From Bacteroidales bacterium UBA1797 (GTDB lineage Bacteria; Bacteroidota; Bacteroidia; Bacteroidales; VadinHA17): a DNA stretch of 41,801 nt. The first letter of the stretch is position 1, and every line of letters starts with the position of its first letter. Below, in pieces: positions 9,493-18,685 of the stretch. The stretch spans positions 1-41,801 of the forward strand of contig DCFT01000129.1 of NCBI GenBank assembly GCA_002319885.1. The letters are read 5' to 3'. Made by a program: the position numbers and the translations under genes. The notes under the pieces were generated by a model, which worked only from the letters and a program-made list of their open reading frames with translations, did no database searches and was not told the DNA's origin.

Positions 9493-11157
9493 TTATTTCC
9501 CTGTAATATTGAGCGTAGCAACATAATATCCAGGATCTGCTTTTATAACTGCATTTTCCGCATCAAGTTTCATCGTTGAGTATTCGGTTTTGGGGTTGAT
9601 ATATGTTTCTTTACCGGAGACCCAAATTTTTAAGGGCATATTAAAACCTGGCACACAGTTATTCCACCTGAAAGAAAGATTATCTTCTTTTATATAATAT
9701 TCAAAAACAGGTATTCTTATGTCGCGCAGATACTGGTCAAAAACGGGTTTAAGGTTGAGACCGGTTTTCTCACTCAGATAATTTTCTATCTGCGATCCCT
9801 TTACTACCTGGTGATAAAAATCTTTATTCAGTCCACGGAGTATATCCCGCCATTTCGTATCATCATTAACAATCTGCCGGATTGTATGAAGCATATTACC
9901 TCCCTTGTAATACATATCTCCCGATCCTTCATTATTGACATTATATTTGCCAATTATTGGTATGTCATTCTTAATGTTGGCGCGTGTACCCAAAACATAT
10001 TCACTGCCTGCTTCCTTGCCGAAGTAATATTCAACATAAAGACTTTCTGCATAATTTGCAAAGCTCTCATGAACCCACATATCGGCAGCATCCTCATAAG
10101 TTATGCTGTTCGCAAACCATTCATGCGCCGATTCGTGTATTATGATAAAATCAAATTTTAATCCCCAGCCACTATTACTCAGATCTGTTCCCCTGTATCC
10201 GTTTTTGAATCCATTTCCATATGTCACCGAGCTCTGATGTTCCATCCCAAGATAAGGCGCTTCAACAAGCTTATAACCATCTTCATAAAAAGGATACGGA
10301 CCAAACCAATATTCAAAGGAGGTAAGCATCATTGGCACCTGTTTAAACTGAAGTTTAGCTTTCTCAAGATCTTCCTTAAGCACATAATAATTGCAATCAA
10401 GAGGCCCCTTCTCACCATTATAGACTTCAGAGAAATGTGCAAAATCAGCTATATTGATGTTAACACCATAATTATTAATAGGATTATCGACGAACCAGTT
10501 GTATGTTTTTGTATTATTTTTCTGTTTTACCACGCTTCGTAAACGACCATTGGATACATCCATAAGGTTTCCGGGCACATTAACGCTTATCAGCATGCTG
10601 TCGGGTTCATCGTACATATGGTCTTTACAAGGCCACCACAGACTGGCGCCATCACCCTGGCATGCGGAGGCAACAAAAGGAAGACCGTTTTTGTCCCTCT
10701 TCCATGTAATCCCCCCGCTCCAGGGAGGTCTAAGTGATACCTTTGGCCTGCCTCCATATGTCAGAACAACTGAATAGATCTTCCCCTCCTCCTGTTTCTC
10801 AGCAAGTTCTATCCAGTACACATTACCCTCTCTTCTAAAATTCAGGATATTATTATTCTGAACAGCTTTTATCAGATTCAGAGGTTCCTGAAGATCAATC
10901 TGCATTATACCGTATGGTTTTAAGACTCTGTATGTTACAGTATTTGTACCATTAATTGTGCTATCAGCAGGATTTACAGAAATATCGAGATGATAATAGG
11001 TAAGATCCCACCATGCTCTCTCAGGGGTTATGGAACCACGAAGCGTATCTTGCCGTGTGAAGATTTTTTGAGCAGGTGCTAAATACTGTGCATTAACATG
11101 AAGTAATGAAGATGTTGATAATATAAACGCGGAAAAGATGATCGGTAATCTGTTCAT
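9493..11157 (-). CDS. M1 family metallopeptidase (aminopeptidase N-like), exported
   Basis: A 554-residue gluzincin. The zinc motif HESAH is at residues 341-345 and the third ligand Glu364 lies 19 residues later in WVHESF, the exact M1 spacing. Upstream, LGMEHQS replaces the usual GAMEN exopeptidase motif while keeping the Met-Glu pair. Residues 1-23 form a signal peptide ending NAQ, so it acts outside the cytoplasm. It is shorter than full-length PepN because it lacks the long C-terminal helical domain, and resembles the short secreted M1 enzymes. It probably removes N-terminal residues from imported peptides. Just upstream of the ATG is a heptameric A-rich repeat (11172-11220) in the expected leader or promoter position. 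Confidence 0.92.
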   Translation of the reverse strand: MNRLPIIFSAFILSTSSLLHVNAQYLAPAQKIFTRQDTLRGSITPERAWWDLTYYHLDISVNPADSTINGTNTVTYRVLKPYGIMQIDLQEPLNLIKAVQNNNILNFRREGNVYWIELAEKQEEGKIYSVVLTYGGRPKVSLRPPWSGGITWKRDKNGLPFVASACQGDGASLWWPCKDHMYDEPDSMLISVNVPGNLMDVSNGRLRSVVKQKNNTKTYNWFVDNPINNYGVNINIADFAHFSEVYNGEKGPLDCNYYVLKEDLEKAKLQFKQVPMMLTSFEYWFGPYPFYEDGYKLVEAPYLGMEHQSSVTYGNGFKNGYRGTDLSNSGWGLKFDFIIIHESAHEWFANSITYEDAADMWVHESFANYAESLYVEYYFGKEAGSEYVLGTRANIKNDIPIIGKYNVNNEGSGDMYYKGGNMLHTIRQIVNDDTKWRDILRGLNKDFYHQVVKGSQIENYLSEKTGLNLKPVFDQYLRDIRIPVFEYYIKEDNLSFRWNNCVPGFNMPLKIWVSGKETYINPKTEYSTMKLDAENAVIKADPGYYVATLNITGK

Positions 11158-11171
11158 ACATGAAGGCTTTT

Positions 11172-11220
11172 AGATAAAAGATAAAAGTATAAAGACGAAA
11201 GCATAAAGATAAAGTTGTAA
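11172..11220. repeat. Heptameric tandem repeat in M1 leader
   Basis: Seven 7-base units line up as AGNNNAA (AGATAAA twice, then AGTATAA, AGACGAA, AGCATAA, AGATAAA, and a decayed GTTGTAA). The array starts 14 bases upstream of the M1 peptidase ATG on the opposite strand, so its length would set the spacing between promoter and start. Confidence 0.7.
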
Positions 11221-11331
11221 AGTGATTTTTTTCTTTGTCGAACTGATTTTCGTATATTAAAACTGCAGACCCTTCTTATTTTTCATTTGGAATTTAATTA
11301 ATTTAGAGAAAAAATTCTAACATAACAGAAT

Positions 11332-13875
11332 ATGAAAAGAACTATAATCTCAGCATTTTTTATGTTTATGATAACAGTCTGTACCACTACCGTATTAACA
11401 GCGCAGGAGTCACCCCGGTCACGTGAGTCATTTAACCAGGGCTGGAAATTCGTGAAGTACTTTTATTCATCCGACGAAACTGTTACAAAGGATAAAGAAC
11501 CTCAGGACCTGCAGTTGCCTTCGGTAAATGATAATTCATGGCGGTCACTCGATCTTCCTCACGACTGGGCGATAGAAGGCCCATTCAGCGATACGCTTGA
11601 AAACAATACAGGATTGTTGCCATGGAAAGGAATAGGATGGTACCGGAAACATTTTACTATCAGCGACAACGATAAAGGGAAACGTATCTACGTCGATTTC
11701 GACGGGGCAATGGCTAATGCAAAAGTATGGCTTAATGGCAGCTATGTAGGGGAATGGCCGTATGGATACACCTCTTTCCGGCTCGATCTTACTCCTTATA
11801 TAATTACCGGTAAGGAAAATATTATTGCCGTACGACTCGACACCAAAAACTGGGATTCGAGATGGTACCCGGGAGCAGGACTCTACCGGAATGTCTGGCT
11901 GGTAAAAACATCACAACTGCATATATCAAATAACGGTGTTTTCTGTAGTACTCCGGAGATAAAGAAAGAGAGAGGAATGCTTAGCGTTCAGGCTGAAGTA
12001 GAGAGCCACCTGAATGAACCAATGCCTGTTTCGGTAAAAGCTCTTGTCTATAAACTTAATGATAAATTTGAACCATCAACACCTGTTGCAGAATCTGTTA
12101 TCGACTCTGCAACAATAGAAGGAATGAAAAGTCATTACTTCAGGTTTGATATTCCTGTTAAAGACCCGGTTCTTTGGGACATTGCAAATCCGGAACTTTA
12201 TAGTGTTGCAGTGATAGTGATGCAGGGAAAAACGATAACCGACAGATATGAAACAAATTTCGGATTCAGAACCATAAATTTTACTGCACATAACGGCTTC
12301 CTTCTCAATGGCAGAAGAGTACCAATAAACGGTGTCTGTAACCATCATGATCTGGGAGCTCTGGGAGCTGCCTTCAACACTTGTGCTGCCACCAGACAAC
12401 TCGAGATCCTGAAGGAGATGGGCTGCAATGCAATACGGACAAGCCACAATCCTCCTGCCCCTGAACTTGTTGATCTTTGTGATAAGATGGGGTTTCTTAT
12501 TATGGTTGAAGCATTTGACTGCTGGAGAATAGGAAAGAAACCAAAGGATTATAACCTGATATTCAATGCCTGGCACGAAGAAGATCTGAAGGCGATGGTC
12601 CGTCGCGATCGTAACCATCCTTCAGTTTTTATGTGGAGCATCGGAAATGAAGTTCCCGATCAGGTTCATCCTTACCTTGCCACTGCTTTGAATGCAATAG
12701 TAAAGAGTGAAGATAATACAAGACCTGTAACATCAGCTTGTGACCATGGCAACTCCGGTACTGATGGCTTCCAAAAGACTCTCGACATATTCGGAATAAA
12801 TTATAATCTACAGAATTATCAGAGGTTCTTTGCTTTAAAAGATAATGAAAACCTGCCGTTTTATTCCAGCGAATCAGCCTCAACTGTTAGTTCAAGAGGT
12901 GAATATTTTTTCCCGATAGTGCAGGGTGACCTCGACAATAACCTTCCCGGCAAAGGGATATTTCAGATAACTTCGTACGATGTTGCATACCCTGCATGGG
13001 CCTCAACACCCGATCAGCAATGGACAATGCTCGATAAATTTCCTGCTGCAATGGGGGAATTTGTCTGGACGGGCTTTGATTATATTGGAGAGCCTACTCC
13101 TTATTATGGCGACCTTACAGGTTTAAAACCTGGCTCAAGGGAGTATAAAGAGACAGCTAAAATGCTTGAGAACGAGGGTGTGAAGGAAGTTCCGTCACGC
13201 AGCAGCTACTTTGGAATTATGGATCTTGCCGGTTTCAAAAAAGACCGCTTCTTTTTGTACCAGTCAAGATGGAGGCCTGAACTGCCTATGGCTCATATTC
13301 TTCCTCACTGGAACTGGCCGGAAAGAAAAGGTCTTGTTACTCCTGTATATGTTTATACATCTGGCGATGAAGCCGAACTATTCCTGAATGGAAAATCACT
13401 TGGCAGGAAGAAAAAAGGTGAATTTGAATACAGGCTAAAATGGAATGATGTTGTGTATCAACCAGGTGAGCTGAAGGTAATTGCCTATAAGAATGGTGTA
13501 AAATGGGCAGAAGATGTTATGCGTACGACAGAGAAAGCATCACGGCTTTCTGTTTCGGCAGACAGACCTGCAGTGAATGCTGACGGAATTGACCTGGTTT
13601 TTATTACTGTCAGAATTGAAGATGAAAATAAGCTGCTAGTACCCAGAACCAGTAACCAGCTAAATTTCAGCATTGAAGGCCCGGGAAGAATCGTAGCAAC
13701 TGACAATGGCGATGCAACAAGTCATGAGTCATTTCAAGCCAAATCAAAGAAAGCTTATAATGGCCTCTGTCTTGTAATTGTTGCGGCTAAGCAAGGAGCA
13801 ACCGGATCTTTTACAGTGAAAGCCGATTCAAAGGGATTAAAAGCTGCAGCGGTAAAAGTTGATATATCAAATTGA
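11332..13875 (+). CDS. Glycoside hydrolase family 2, beta-galactosidase-like, exported
   Basis: An 847-residue secreted enzyme. Residues 1-25 form a signal peptide ending TAQ. A jelly-roll sugar-binding domain follows (SLDLPHDWAIEGPF, GIGWYRKHF, WYPGAGLYRNVWL), then an immunoglobulin-like domain and a TIM barrel. The acid/base is Glu440 in SIGNEV and the nucleophile is expected at Glu514 in SSESAS; RTSHNPP is also conserved. The C-terminus carries DUF4982-like and GH2 C-terminal beta domains (VYTSGDEAELFLNGKSLG, then AVNADGIDLVFITV). Domain order matches the Bacteroidota GH2 group that removes terminal galactose, or in some members glucuronate or other sugars, from plant or host glycans. There is no SusC/D pair or other CAZyme nearby, so it is not in a full polysaccharide utilisation locus within this window. 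Confidence 0.93.
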   Translation: MKRTIISAFFMFMITVCTTTVLTAQESPRSRESFNQGWKFVKYFYSSDETVTKDKEPQDLQLPSVNDNSWRSLDLPHDWAIEGPFSDTLENNTGLLPWKGIGWYRKHFTISDNDKGKRIYVDFDGAMANAKVWLNGSYVGEWPYGYTSFRLDLTPYIITGKENIIAVRLDTKNWDSRWYPGAGLYRNVWLVKTSQLHISNNGVFCSTPEIKKERGMLSVQAEVESHLNEPMPVSVKALVYKLNDKFEPSTPVAESVIDSATIEGMKSHYFRFDIPVKDPVLWDIANPELYSVAVIVMQGKTITDRYETNFGFRTINFTAHNGFLLNGRRVPINGVCNHHDLGALGAAFNTCAATRQLEILKEMGCNAIRTSHNPPAPELVDLCDKMGFLIMVEAFDCWRIGKKPKDYNLIFNAWHEEDLKAMVRRDRNHPSVFMWSIGNEVPDQVHPYLATALNAIVKSEDNTRPVTSACDHGNSGTDGFQKTLDIFGINYNLQNYQRFFALKDNENLPFYSSESASTVSSRGEYFFPIVQGDLDNNLPGKGIFQITSYDVAYPAWASTPDQQWTMLDKFPAAMGEFVWTGFDYIGEPTPYYGDLTGLKPGSREYKETAKMLENEGVKEVPSRSSYFGIMDLAGFKKDRFFLYQSRWRPELPMAHILPHWNWPERKGLVTPVYVYTSGDEAELFLNGKSLGRKKKGEFEYRLKWNDVVYQPGELKVIAYKNGVKWAEDVMRTTEKASRLSVSADRPAVNADGIDLVFITVRIEDENKLLVPRTSNQLNFSIEGPGRIVATDNGDATSHESFQAKSKKAYNGLCLVIVAAKQGATGSFTVKADSKGLKAAAVKVDISN

Positions 13876-13916
13876 TGAATCTGAGATTCTCTTTGAATCA
13901 TAAGTGTTTCTCAGTG

Positions 13917-13980
13917 GACCAAAAGATAGAACCGTCACTGAGTTCCACCAGGGATACACCGAGTGACAAAGAGTGTAAGA
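13917..13980. repeat. Degenerate CACAAAG-type intergenic repeat
   Basis: Contains CACTGAGTTCCACC and ACACCGAGTGACAAAGAG, decayed versions of the ACCACxxAG-xCACAAAG theme seen at 9291-9320 and 14546-14600. It lies between converging genes and has no coding content. Confidence 0.4.
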
Positions 13981-14014
13981 CATTTCAGTTATTCTCCGAA
14001 AGAGAAATAGATAA

Positions 14015-14497
14015 TTATCCTATCCTCTTAGTATAGAATAGCTTATCGTCACCCTCCGTATAAAAGTCTTTCAGGATCGCCTCAAGGATGAAATTATTGT
14101 TAACATAAAAAGCGCGGGTGGGTGCATAGTGTTCAAGGCCCGAAGTTTCCGCGATCAATATCTTGCATCCCATGGCTCTGGCTTGTCTGCTGGTCTCTTC
14201 AATCAGTTTTTTTCCAATCCCTTTTCCACGAAAGTCATTATGAGTAGCTATCCAATACAGATCAAAGCTCGTTGTCGACATAGCAATAGGTCCATAACAT
14301 GAATAGGCAACAGTAATACCATCAACTTCCGCGAAAACAAAATAATACTCCGTTGATTCACCCTGGCTCAGTCTTTCCGCAACCAGTTCAGCAGCAATTT
14401 CGACCTCATGGTCGTAGAAAAATTTTGTCGATTCAACAATCTCCAGTACTCTTTGTATATCACGCTTTTCCGGAATGGTTCTGAAAGTAATGTTCAT
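14015..14497 (-). CDS. GNAT family N-acetyltransferase
   Basis: A 160-residue cytosolic protein with the GNAT fold. The acetyl-CoA pyrophosphate loop is RGKGIGK (residues 90-96), preceded by the beta-4 strand LYWIATHNDF and followed by ARAMGCKILIAETSG and RAFYVNNNF, the typical end of the domain. It should move an acetyl group from acetyl-CoA to an amine; the acceptor cannot be read from sequence. It is a single gene facing the GH2 gene; a degenerate intergenic repeat lies on each side. Length is typical for the family, and the start is the first ATG. Confidence 0.88.
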   Translation of the reverse strand: MNITFRTIPEKRDIQRVLEIVESTKFFYDHEVEIAAELVAERLSQGESTEYYFVFAEVDGITVAYSCYGPIAMSTTSFDLYWIATHNDFRGKGIGKKLIEETSRQARAMGCKILIAETSGLEHYAPTRAFYVNNNFILEAILKDFYTEGDDKLFYTKRIG

Positions 14498-14545
14498 AAT
14501 GGGAATTTAATTTAATAAAAAAAACGTAAAAATAATTAAATCTTT

Positions 14546-14700
14546 TCAACCACAAAGATCTCAAAGCTCACATTTGCTAAAGCTATATTAAATAAAAAGT
14601 GCACAAAGATAGCAAAGTTAGAAGTCTATATATCAGCGATTTATGTTTCATATTTAAATTCTCTTTCATCTTAGTGTTTAATGGATTTCAACTTTTTCAG
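14546..14700. repeat. Degenerate CACAAAG-type intergenic repeat
   Basis: The left part reads TTCAACCACAAAGATCTCAAAG and later GCACAAAGATAGCAAAG; the right part has TCTTAGTGTTTAATGGATTTCAA, a rough inverse of the left end. It resembles the element at 9266-9417 in wording and orientation but is badly decayed. Confidence 0.4.
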
Positions 14701-14724
14701 ACAAACCCTATCGGGTATTGTTTT

Positions 14725-17631
14725 TCAGAAATCCAATTCTTTTAAAGTAGCAACCCTGGCAACTGTCTCAATGGCTATTGCGGCTAAGGCAGCACCATAA
14801 TCGAGATCGATATTTTCAAGAGTATCTTTTGTATCGTGATAGCCTGTCCTGTTGATATCGTAGTTCTCCATAAACAATACTACAGGAACCCCTGTGTCAG
14901 AAAATATCTGTCCATCAGTATTAAATAAAGAACTATGCGGGTTGAACTGGGTGCGCACTTCTCCCTTTAAAGCCAGATGTCTTGCAATTTCGGGCATTTT
15001 CTGCGATCCGGTAATGCGCCTACCATGGTCCAGATTTACTCTGCCAGGCTGTCTGTTCCATTTATGCGCATGCTCATTCCAGATCATATTTGCAATATGT
15101 GCCTGATACGCAAGGTGCAATGATTCAGCACTTTTACCAGGAGATATCTGGAAAATATCCTGATCAGTATCACGGTTATGACCTATCATATCCATTACAT
15201 ATAATCCAACAATTTTTGTATCGGAAAGGTCTATGGAGGTTTTTCCTTCTGTTTTCAGAAAAAGATTTTTTTCTACAAGTGCCTGGCATAAATTCCGTGC
15301 TCCCATACAGTCGGAAGGAAATTCTTCACCTGTAAGATGCAAAAGCCAGATATCTCTTTCAAGTCTACCATCTTTCGATAATTTCAGGTATATGGAGACA
15401 GCCTGTAAAAGTGTAGAGCTGGCGGAGTAATTATCATCAGCACCTCTGGCCGCAAGTCGCGCTCCCGAACCTCCCCTTTCTTTTTCGTAGATATCCTCCA
15501 TATATGCAGTATCATAATGATCAGCCAGGATAACAGCTTGTTTCCTGTTTTTTCCGGGTATAATCACAAGTAAATTCCGTTCATGAATTTCGCCATTCTG
15601 ATTTCCAAGCCACCCTCCGTATAAGGTAAAATCAAAAAGTGTTTCCCACCTGAAAGGTAATTCACCCACCAACGCCTTAGCCTCCATTCCTTCCTCTCTT
15701 ATCACCTTTCTATATCTGCCAGTTAAATAATCACCAAGTTGTTCAAGATCACGTTGTTCTTTTCTCACCAACGCCAGAGTAGTATCATCATGCATTATAT
15801 CGGCATTATCCTTGTAGATGAATTCACCCTGTGCCAGGAACCTGATATCATTCCACCAGTTCTCTTCAAACTTCCGGGTTGAAGTCTCAGTAAAAGTTAT
15901 TGGTTCAGGAAGAGCCCAATCGTATTGCTTTTCGATAATTTCATCAAGAGCCTTACGCATAATACCTTCCTTTAAGGACACGGCATTATGTGTATTCAGT
16001 TCTTCAAACCAGTCTTCAAGTGTTTTATGTTTGGCTATATTAAGAAGATTTTGTGCGAATGATCTTTTTAAGAGCTTCTTTTCCTGCATTTCCCAACTCT
16101 CAAATAATGATATAATATTCAATGAAGTCTGATGTTCATAATGATCACCTAATGCAGTAAAATCATGAAGGGCTGAGATATAAAGCTCCCGTTTCTGCAT
16201 TCTTGGCCAGAGTTCCACCGGATTTGCCATCTCCGTGTCATTATCGTGATAGCCAGTTATGTATCCATAAATCGCGTCAGGCCAAATAATAACTTTATCC
16301 GATAAGGCAGGAAGAAAAGCAACCAGAGGTCTGTGCAGATATATGTCGTGTTTCCCTACACGCATAGGGGGATAAAAAAACCTGTAACCAAAAAGTCCTC
16401 CTTTCAGGATGGTCTTTTCAACTTCTGTAATAATGCTTTTTTCAGATTTCGGCCCATTTAATAAAAGCCTGAATTTATGAGTCCAGAGTTGACTATTGCA
16501 GGCAAGTGGTTTATCATACAATCCCATAGCATCGGGTTCGGTACTGAACAATGCTTTTGTCAGCTTCATCTTATGGGAAACTTCATTCAATTCATCCTGA
16601 TACTTCTGAACCCGTTGCCACCGGTGTGTTCGGTGATAAGTCTCGTGAATAAGATTTTCATTTATAATTACATCCTCATTCTCAGCGTGTGGTTCATGTA
16701 ACCATCCCGATTGTATCACTCTTAACCCTCCTATCCCTCTGTTCCTTGCAACCAGGTTTAACAGAGGGATCTGTGCAGTCAAAGTGAGATCCTTCCTAAG
16801 CCGTAGATAACCAGGCATGCCCCAGAATACCAGGCTGCCGGGAAATGGAAGCAATGATAAACTCCCGTCAAGATATTTTGTTTTTACTTCTCCGGGCAAC
16901 TTGCTGAAAGGACTGAATGTCAGAAGATACCGGATACCTGAGAATGAGGAATCATCTCTGATAATAAATTTTTTTGCCCAGTCAGGCAGAAGTGACTCAT
17001 GAGAAGACATGATTCTGAATCCAGTTTTAAAAAGAGATTCACTATCATTTAGTCTTTCTCCATAAGCATCCGACAACAGATTTGTGAAAAAAGAAATTGA
17101 TTTTATTTCATCCAACTCAATTGCAGGTGCTGTAAAAAAACTTTTCCAGAAGGCCTGCTCAGGATCATGTATACTGTTCCCGAAGAAAGTCCAGATAACT
17201 CTTCCTTTATCATCCTGGGTACGTGAAAGCATCATGGGCAGTAGTGTCACATATCTCTCATGATGTAACAATCCGGCATGAGCGGCCAGTTCTGATGGCC
17301 AGTATGGGTTATTGATGAGGTTTTCACCACCGTGCCCACTGATTAAATGCTGCGTAATTCCCTTTCCCAGTTTTATGATATTGCCCATTATCTGCTGGCC
17401 GATATGTTCAATACCAGGTTTAAGTTCATATTCCTCCTCAATTTCAGAGATCTTCCATCCGTAAGGATCATCTTCCTGCAATATACGGGAATCGGGATTT
17501 CCATAAGGTTTATATCCAGGATGTGGCGACGGCATAAACTCCGAGTAAGCAGCTATCGGATAACATCCGTTGCAATTGAACCATGGATAACCAATTAGAA
17601 ATTTTTTCCAGCCATGAGGTATCTGTTCCAT
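14725..17631 (-). CDS. Large protein with C-terminal M28 zinc peptidase domain and unknown N-terminal region
   Basis: A 968-residue protein without a signal peptide. The C-terminal part (about 670-960) is an M28 aminopeptidase-like domain: His705 in ADHYDT, Asp732/Asp733 in GADDN, Glu769-Glu770 in TGEEF, an Asp in VMDMIGHN and His932 in GYHDTKDT give a plausible complete set of ligands for two zinc ions plus the catalytic Glu. The first 650 residues match nothing I can name; they are rich in aromatic and His residues and open with HGWKKFLIGYPWFNCNGCYP. M28 enzymes remove N-terminal residues or, in the glutaminyl cyclase branch, cyclise Gln. The absence of a signal suggests cytosolic action. 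It stands alone, with spacers of 227 and 276 bases on its two sides. Confidence 0.8.
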   Translation of the reverse strand: MEQIPHGWKKFLIGYPWFNCNGCYPIAAYSEFMPSPHPGYKPYGNPDSRILQEDDPYGWKISEIEEEYELKPGIEHIGQQIMGNIIKLGKGITQHLISGHGGENLINNPYWPSELAAHAGLLHHERYVTLLPMMLSRTQDDKGRVIWTFFGNSIHDPEQAFWKSFFTAPAIELDEIKSISFFTNLLSDAYGERLNDSESLFKTGFRIMSSHESLLPDWAKKFIIRDDSSFSGIRYLLTFSPFSKLPGEVKTKYLDGSLSLLPFPGSLVFWGMPGYLRLRKDLTLTAQIPLLNLVARNRGIGGLRVIQSGWLHEPHAENEDVIINENLIHETYHRTHRWQRVQKYQDELNEVSHKMKLTKALFSTEPDAMGLYDKPLACNSQLWTHKFRLLLNGPKSEKSIITEVEKTILKGGLFGYRFFYPPMRVGKHDIYLHRPLVAFLPALSDKVIIWPDAIYGYITGYHDNDTEMANPVELWPRMQKRELYISALHDFTALGDHYEHQTSLNIISLFESWEMQEKKLLKRSFAQNLLNIAKHKTLEDWFEELNTHNAVSLKEGIMRKALDEIIEKQYDWALPEPITFTETSTRKFEENWWNDIRFLAQGEFIYKDNADIMHDDTTLALVRKEQRDLEQLGDYLTGRYRKVIREEGMEAKALVGELPFRWETLFDFTLYGGWLGNQNGEIHERNLLVIIPGKNRKQAVILADHYDTAYMEDIYEKERGGSGARLAARGADDNYSASSTLLQAVSIYLKLSKDGRLERDIWLLHLTGEEFPSDCMGARNLCQALVEKNLFLKTEGKTSIDLSDTKIVGLYVMDMIGHNRDTDQDIFQISPGKSAESLHLAYQAHIANMIWNEHAHKWNRQPGRVNLDHGRRITGSQKMPEIARHLALKGEVRTQFNPHSSLFNTDGQIFSDTGVPVVLFMENYDINRTGYHDTKDTLENIDLDYGAALAAIAIETVARVATLKELDF

Positions 17632-17802
17632 ATTTTAAATCTAAATAACGTGAAGTTAAGTATACTTGTTCAATGAAACCAAATTTTGTGTTTAACTTAA
17701 TTTCAATAATTTAATAACTGAGAAAGAAGATGTAGTTTTCAACAATCTGCATTGACAAAAATGGAAAAGACTGAAACAGATGAATTGTACTTTGACTATT
17801 TG

Positions 17803-17841
17803 CAATAAAAAAGCAGAGACAGGTGTTAGGCCTGTCTCTGC
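17803..17841 (-). terminator. Rho-independent terminator (minus strand)
   Basis: An 11-base-pair stem, GCAGAGACAGG (17813-17823) with CCTGTCTCTGC (17831-17841) and a 7-base loop, is followed on the minus strand by TTTTTTATTG. It sits 66 bases past the stop of the exported protein gene that ends at 17908, and should terminate it. Confidence 0.85.
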
Positions 17842-17907
17842 ATTGAATTGTTAAATTAAAATCTGAAGCTGATAATTGACATACCGCAGTTTAGAAACCA
17901 TTGACTA

Positions 17908-18387
17908 TTATTCTTTTGCCATCAGATTATCTTTGATAAGCATAGGAAAGTATGATGCTATTAACTCTGCGCTTAAAAGCTCATCCTGTCTCCCCGAAAC
18001 AATAAGTTTCTGATGAAAATACTCTGATCTGTTAAGAGCCTCATCTGAGGTAGTAAATCCTTCTTTTTCCAGGGGCTTATCAAACATCTGGACGCCAAAG
18101 TACTCGCCGTTACAAACGTACTGGATAGATAGTTTATCAGAAAGTACGATATAGTTTTTACATTTTTTGTCATTTTTTACAGCTACTCTGACTTTCAATG
18201 GCGAGTTCTGATAGCTTATAACATATGTTTTCAATTGCTGACCATTGATGGTTACAGGATTATCGGCAATTGAAATTGTATAGGCTCCCAAAGCGGAATG
18301 TGTTTTTCCTGATGCGACAGGTTCTTCTGAAAACGACGCAGCACTAAATCCTAATATTAGTAAAACTGCAAATAATACTTTTTTCAT
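17908..18387 (-). CDS. Small exported protein of unknown function
   Basis: I do not recognise this family. From the ATG at 18387 it is 159 residues and opens with a clear signal peptide (MKKVLFAVLLILGFSAASFS). An upstream in-frame ATG at 18540 would add 51 residues and bury that signal, so the internal start is preferred. The mature part is a small, probably beta-rich domain with KTYVISYQNSPLKVRV and two Cys residues (KKCKNY, YVCNGEY) that could form a disulfide in the periplasm. It is a single gene with its own terminator downstream, and the facing gene on the other side is an MBL-fold hydrolase transcribed divergently. Confidence 0.65.
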   Translation of the reverse strand: MKKVLFAVLLILGFSAASFSEEPVASGKTHSALGAYTISIADNPVTINGQQLKTYVISYQNSPLKVRVAVKNDKKCKNYIVLSDKLSIQYVCNGEYFGVQMFDKPLEKEGFTTSDEALNRSEYFHQKLIVSGRQDELLSAELIASYFPMLIKDNLMAKE

Positions 18388-18685
18388 GGCTTTAAATAAT
18401 TTAGTTTTAATAATTTCAATTTTAAATCTTACTTTATTTATGTCTGTCATATTTACTTTTACTTCTTTCTGATGAAGTATTTGTTTCAATAACCATGACG
18501 AAATTATGCCATATAATGATACAAGAAAAGAGTAAATCAACAGATAGCCTGTCCCACCTTACATTCAGCATAATTACTGCTATACTAAGTATTCATACGA
18601 TTATAAAAAGCATAAAAAGCGTTTTAAGTCTTAGAGGTTTTAAGGCCTCATAATTTATTATCTTAGCAACTTAATCAGGAAGTAT

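Noticed and set aside
12076..12618. 180-codon minus-strand frame inside the GH2 gene
   Set aside because: Antisense to a strongly conserved coding region and with Cys- and His-heavy composition typical of a shadow frame.
2852..17631. Polysaccharide utilisation locus around the GH2 enzyme
   Set aside because: No SusC/SusD pair, no further glycoside hydrolases and no regulator nearby.
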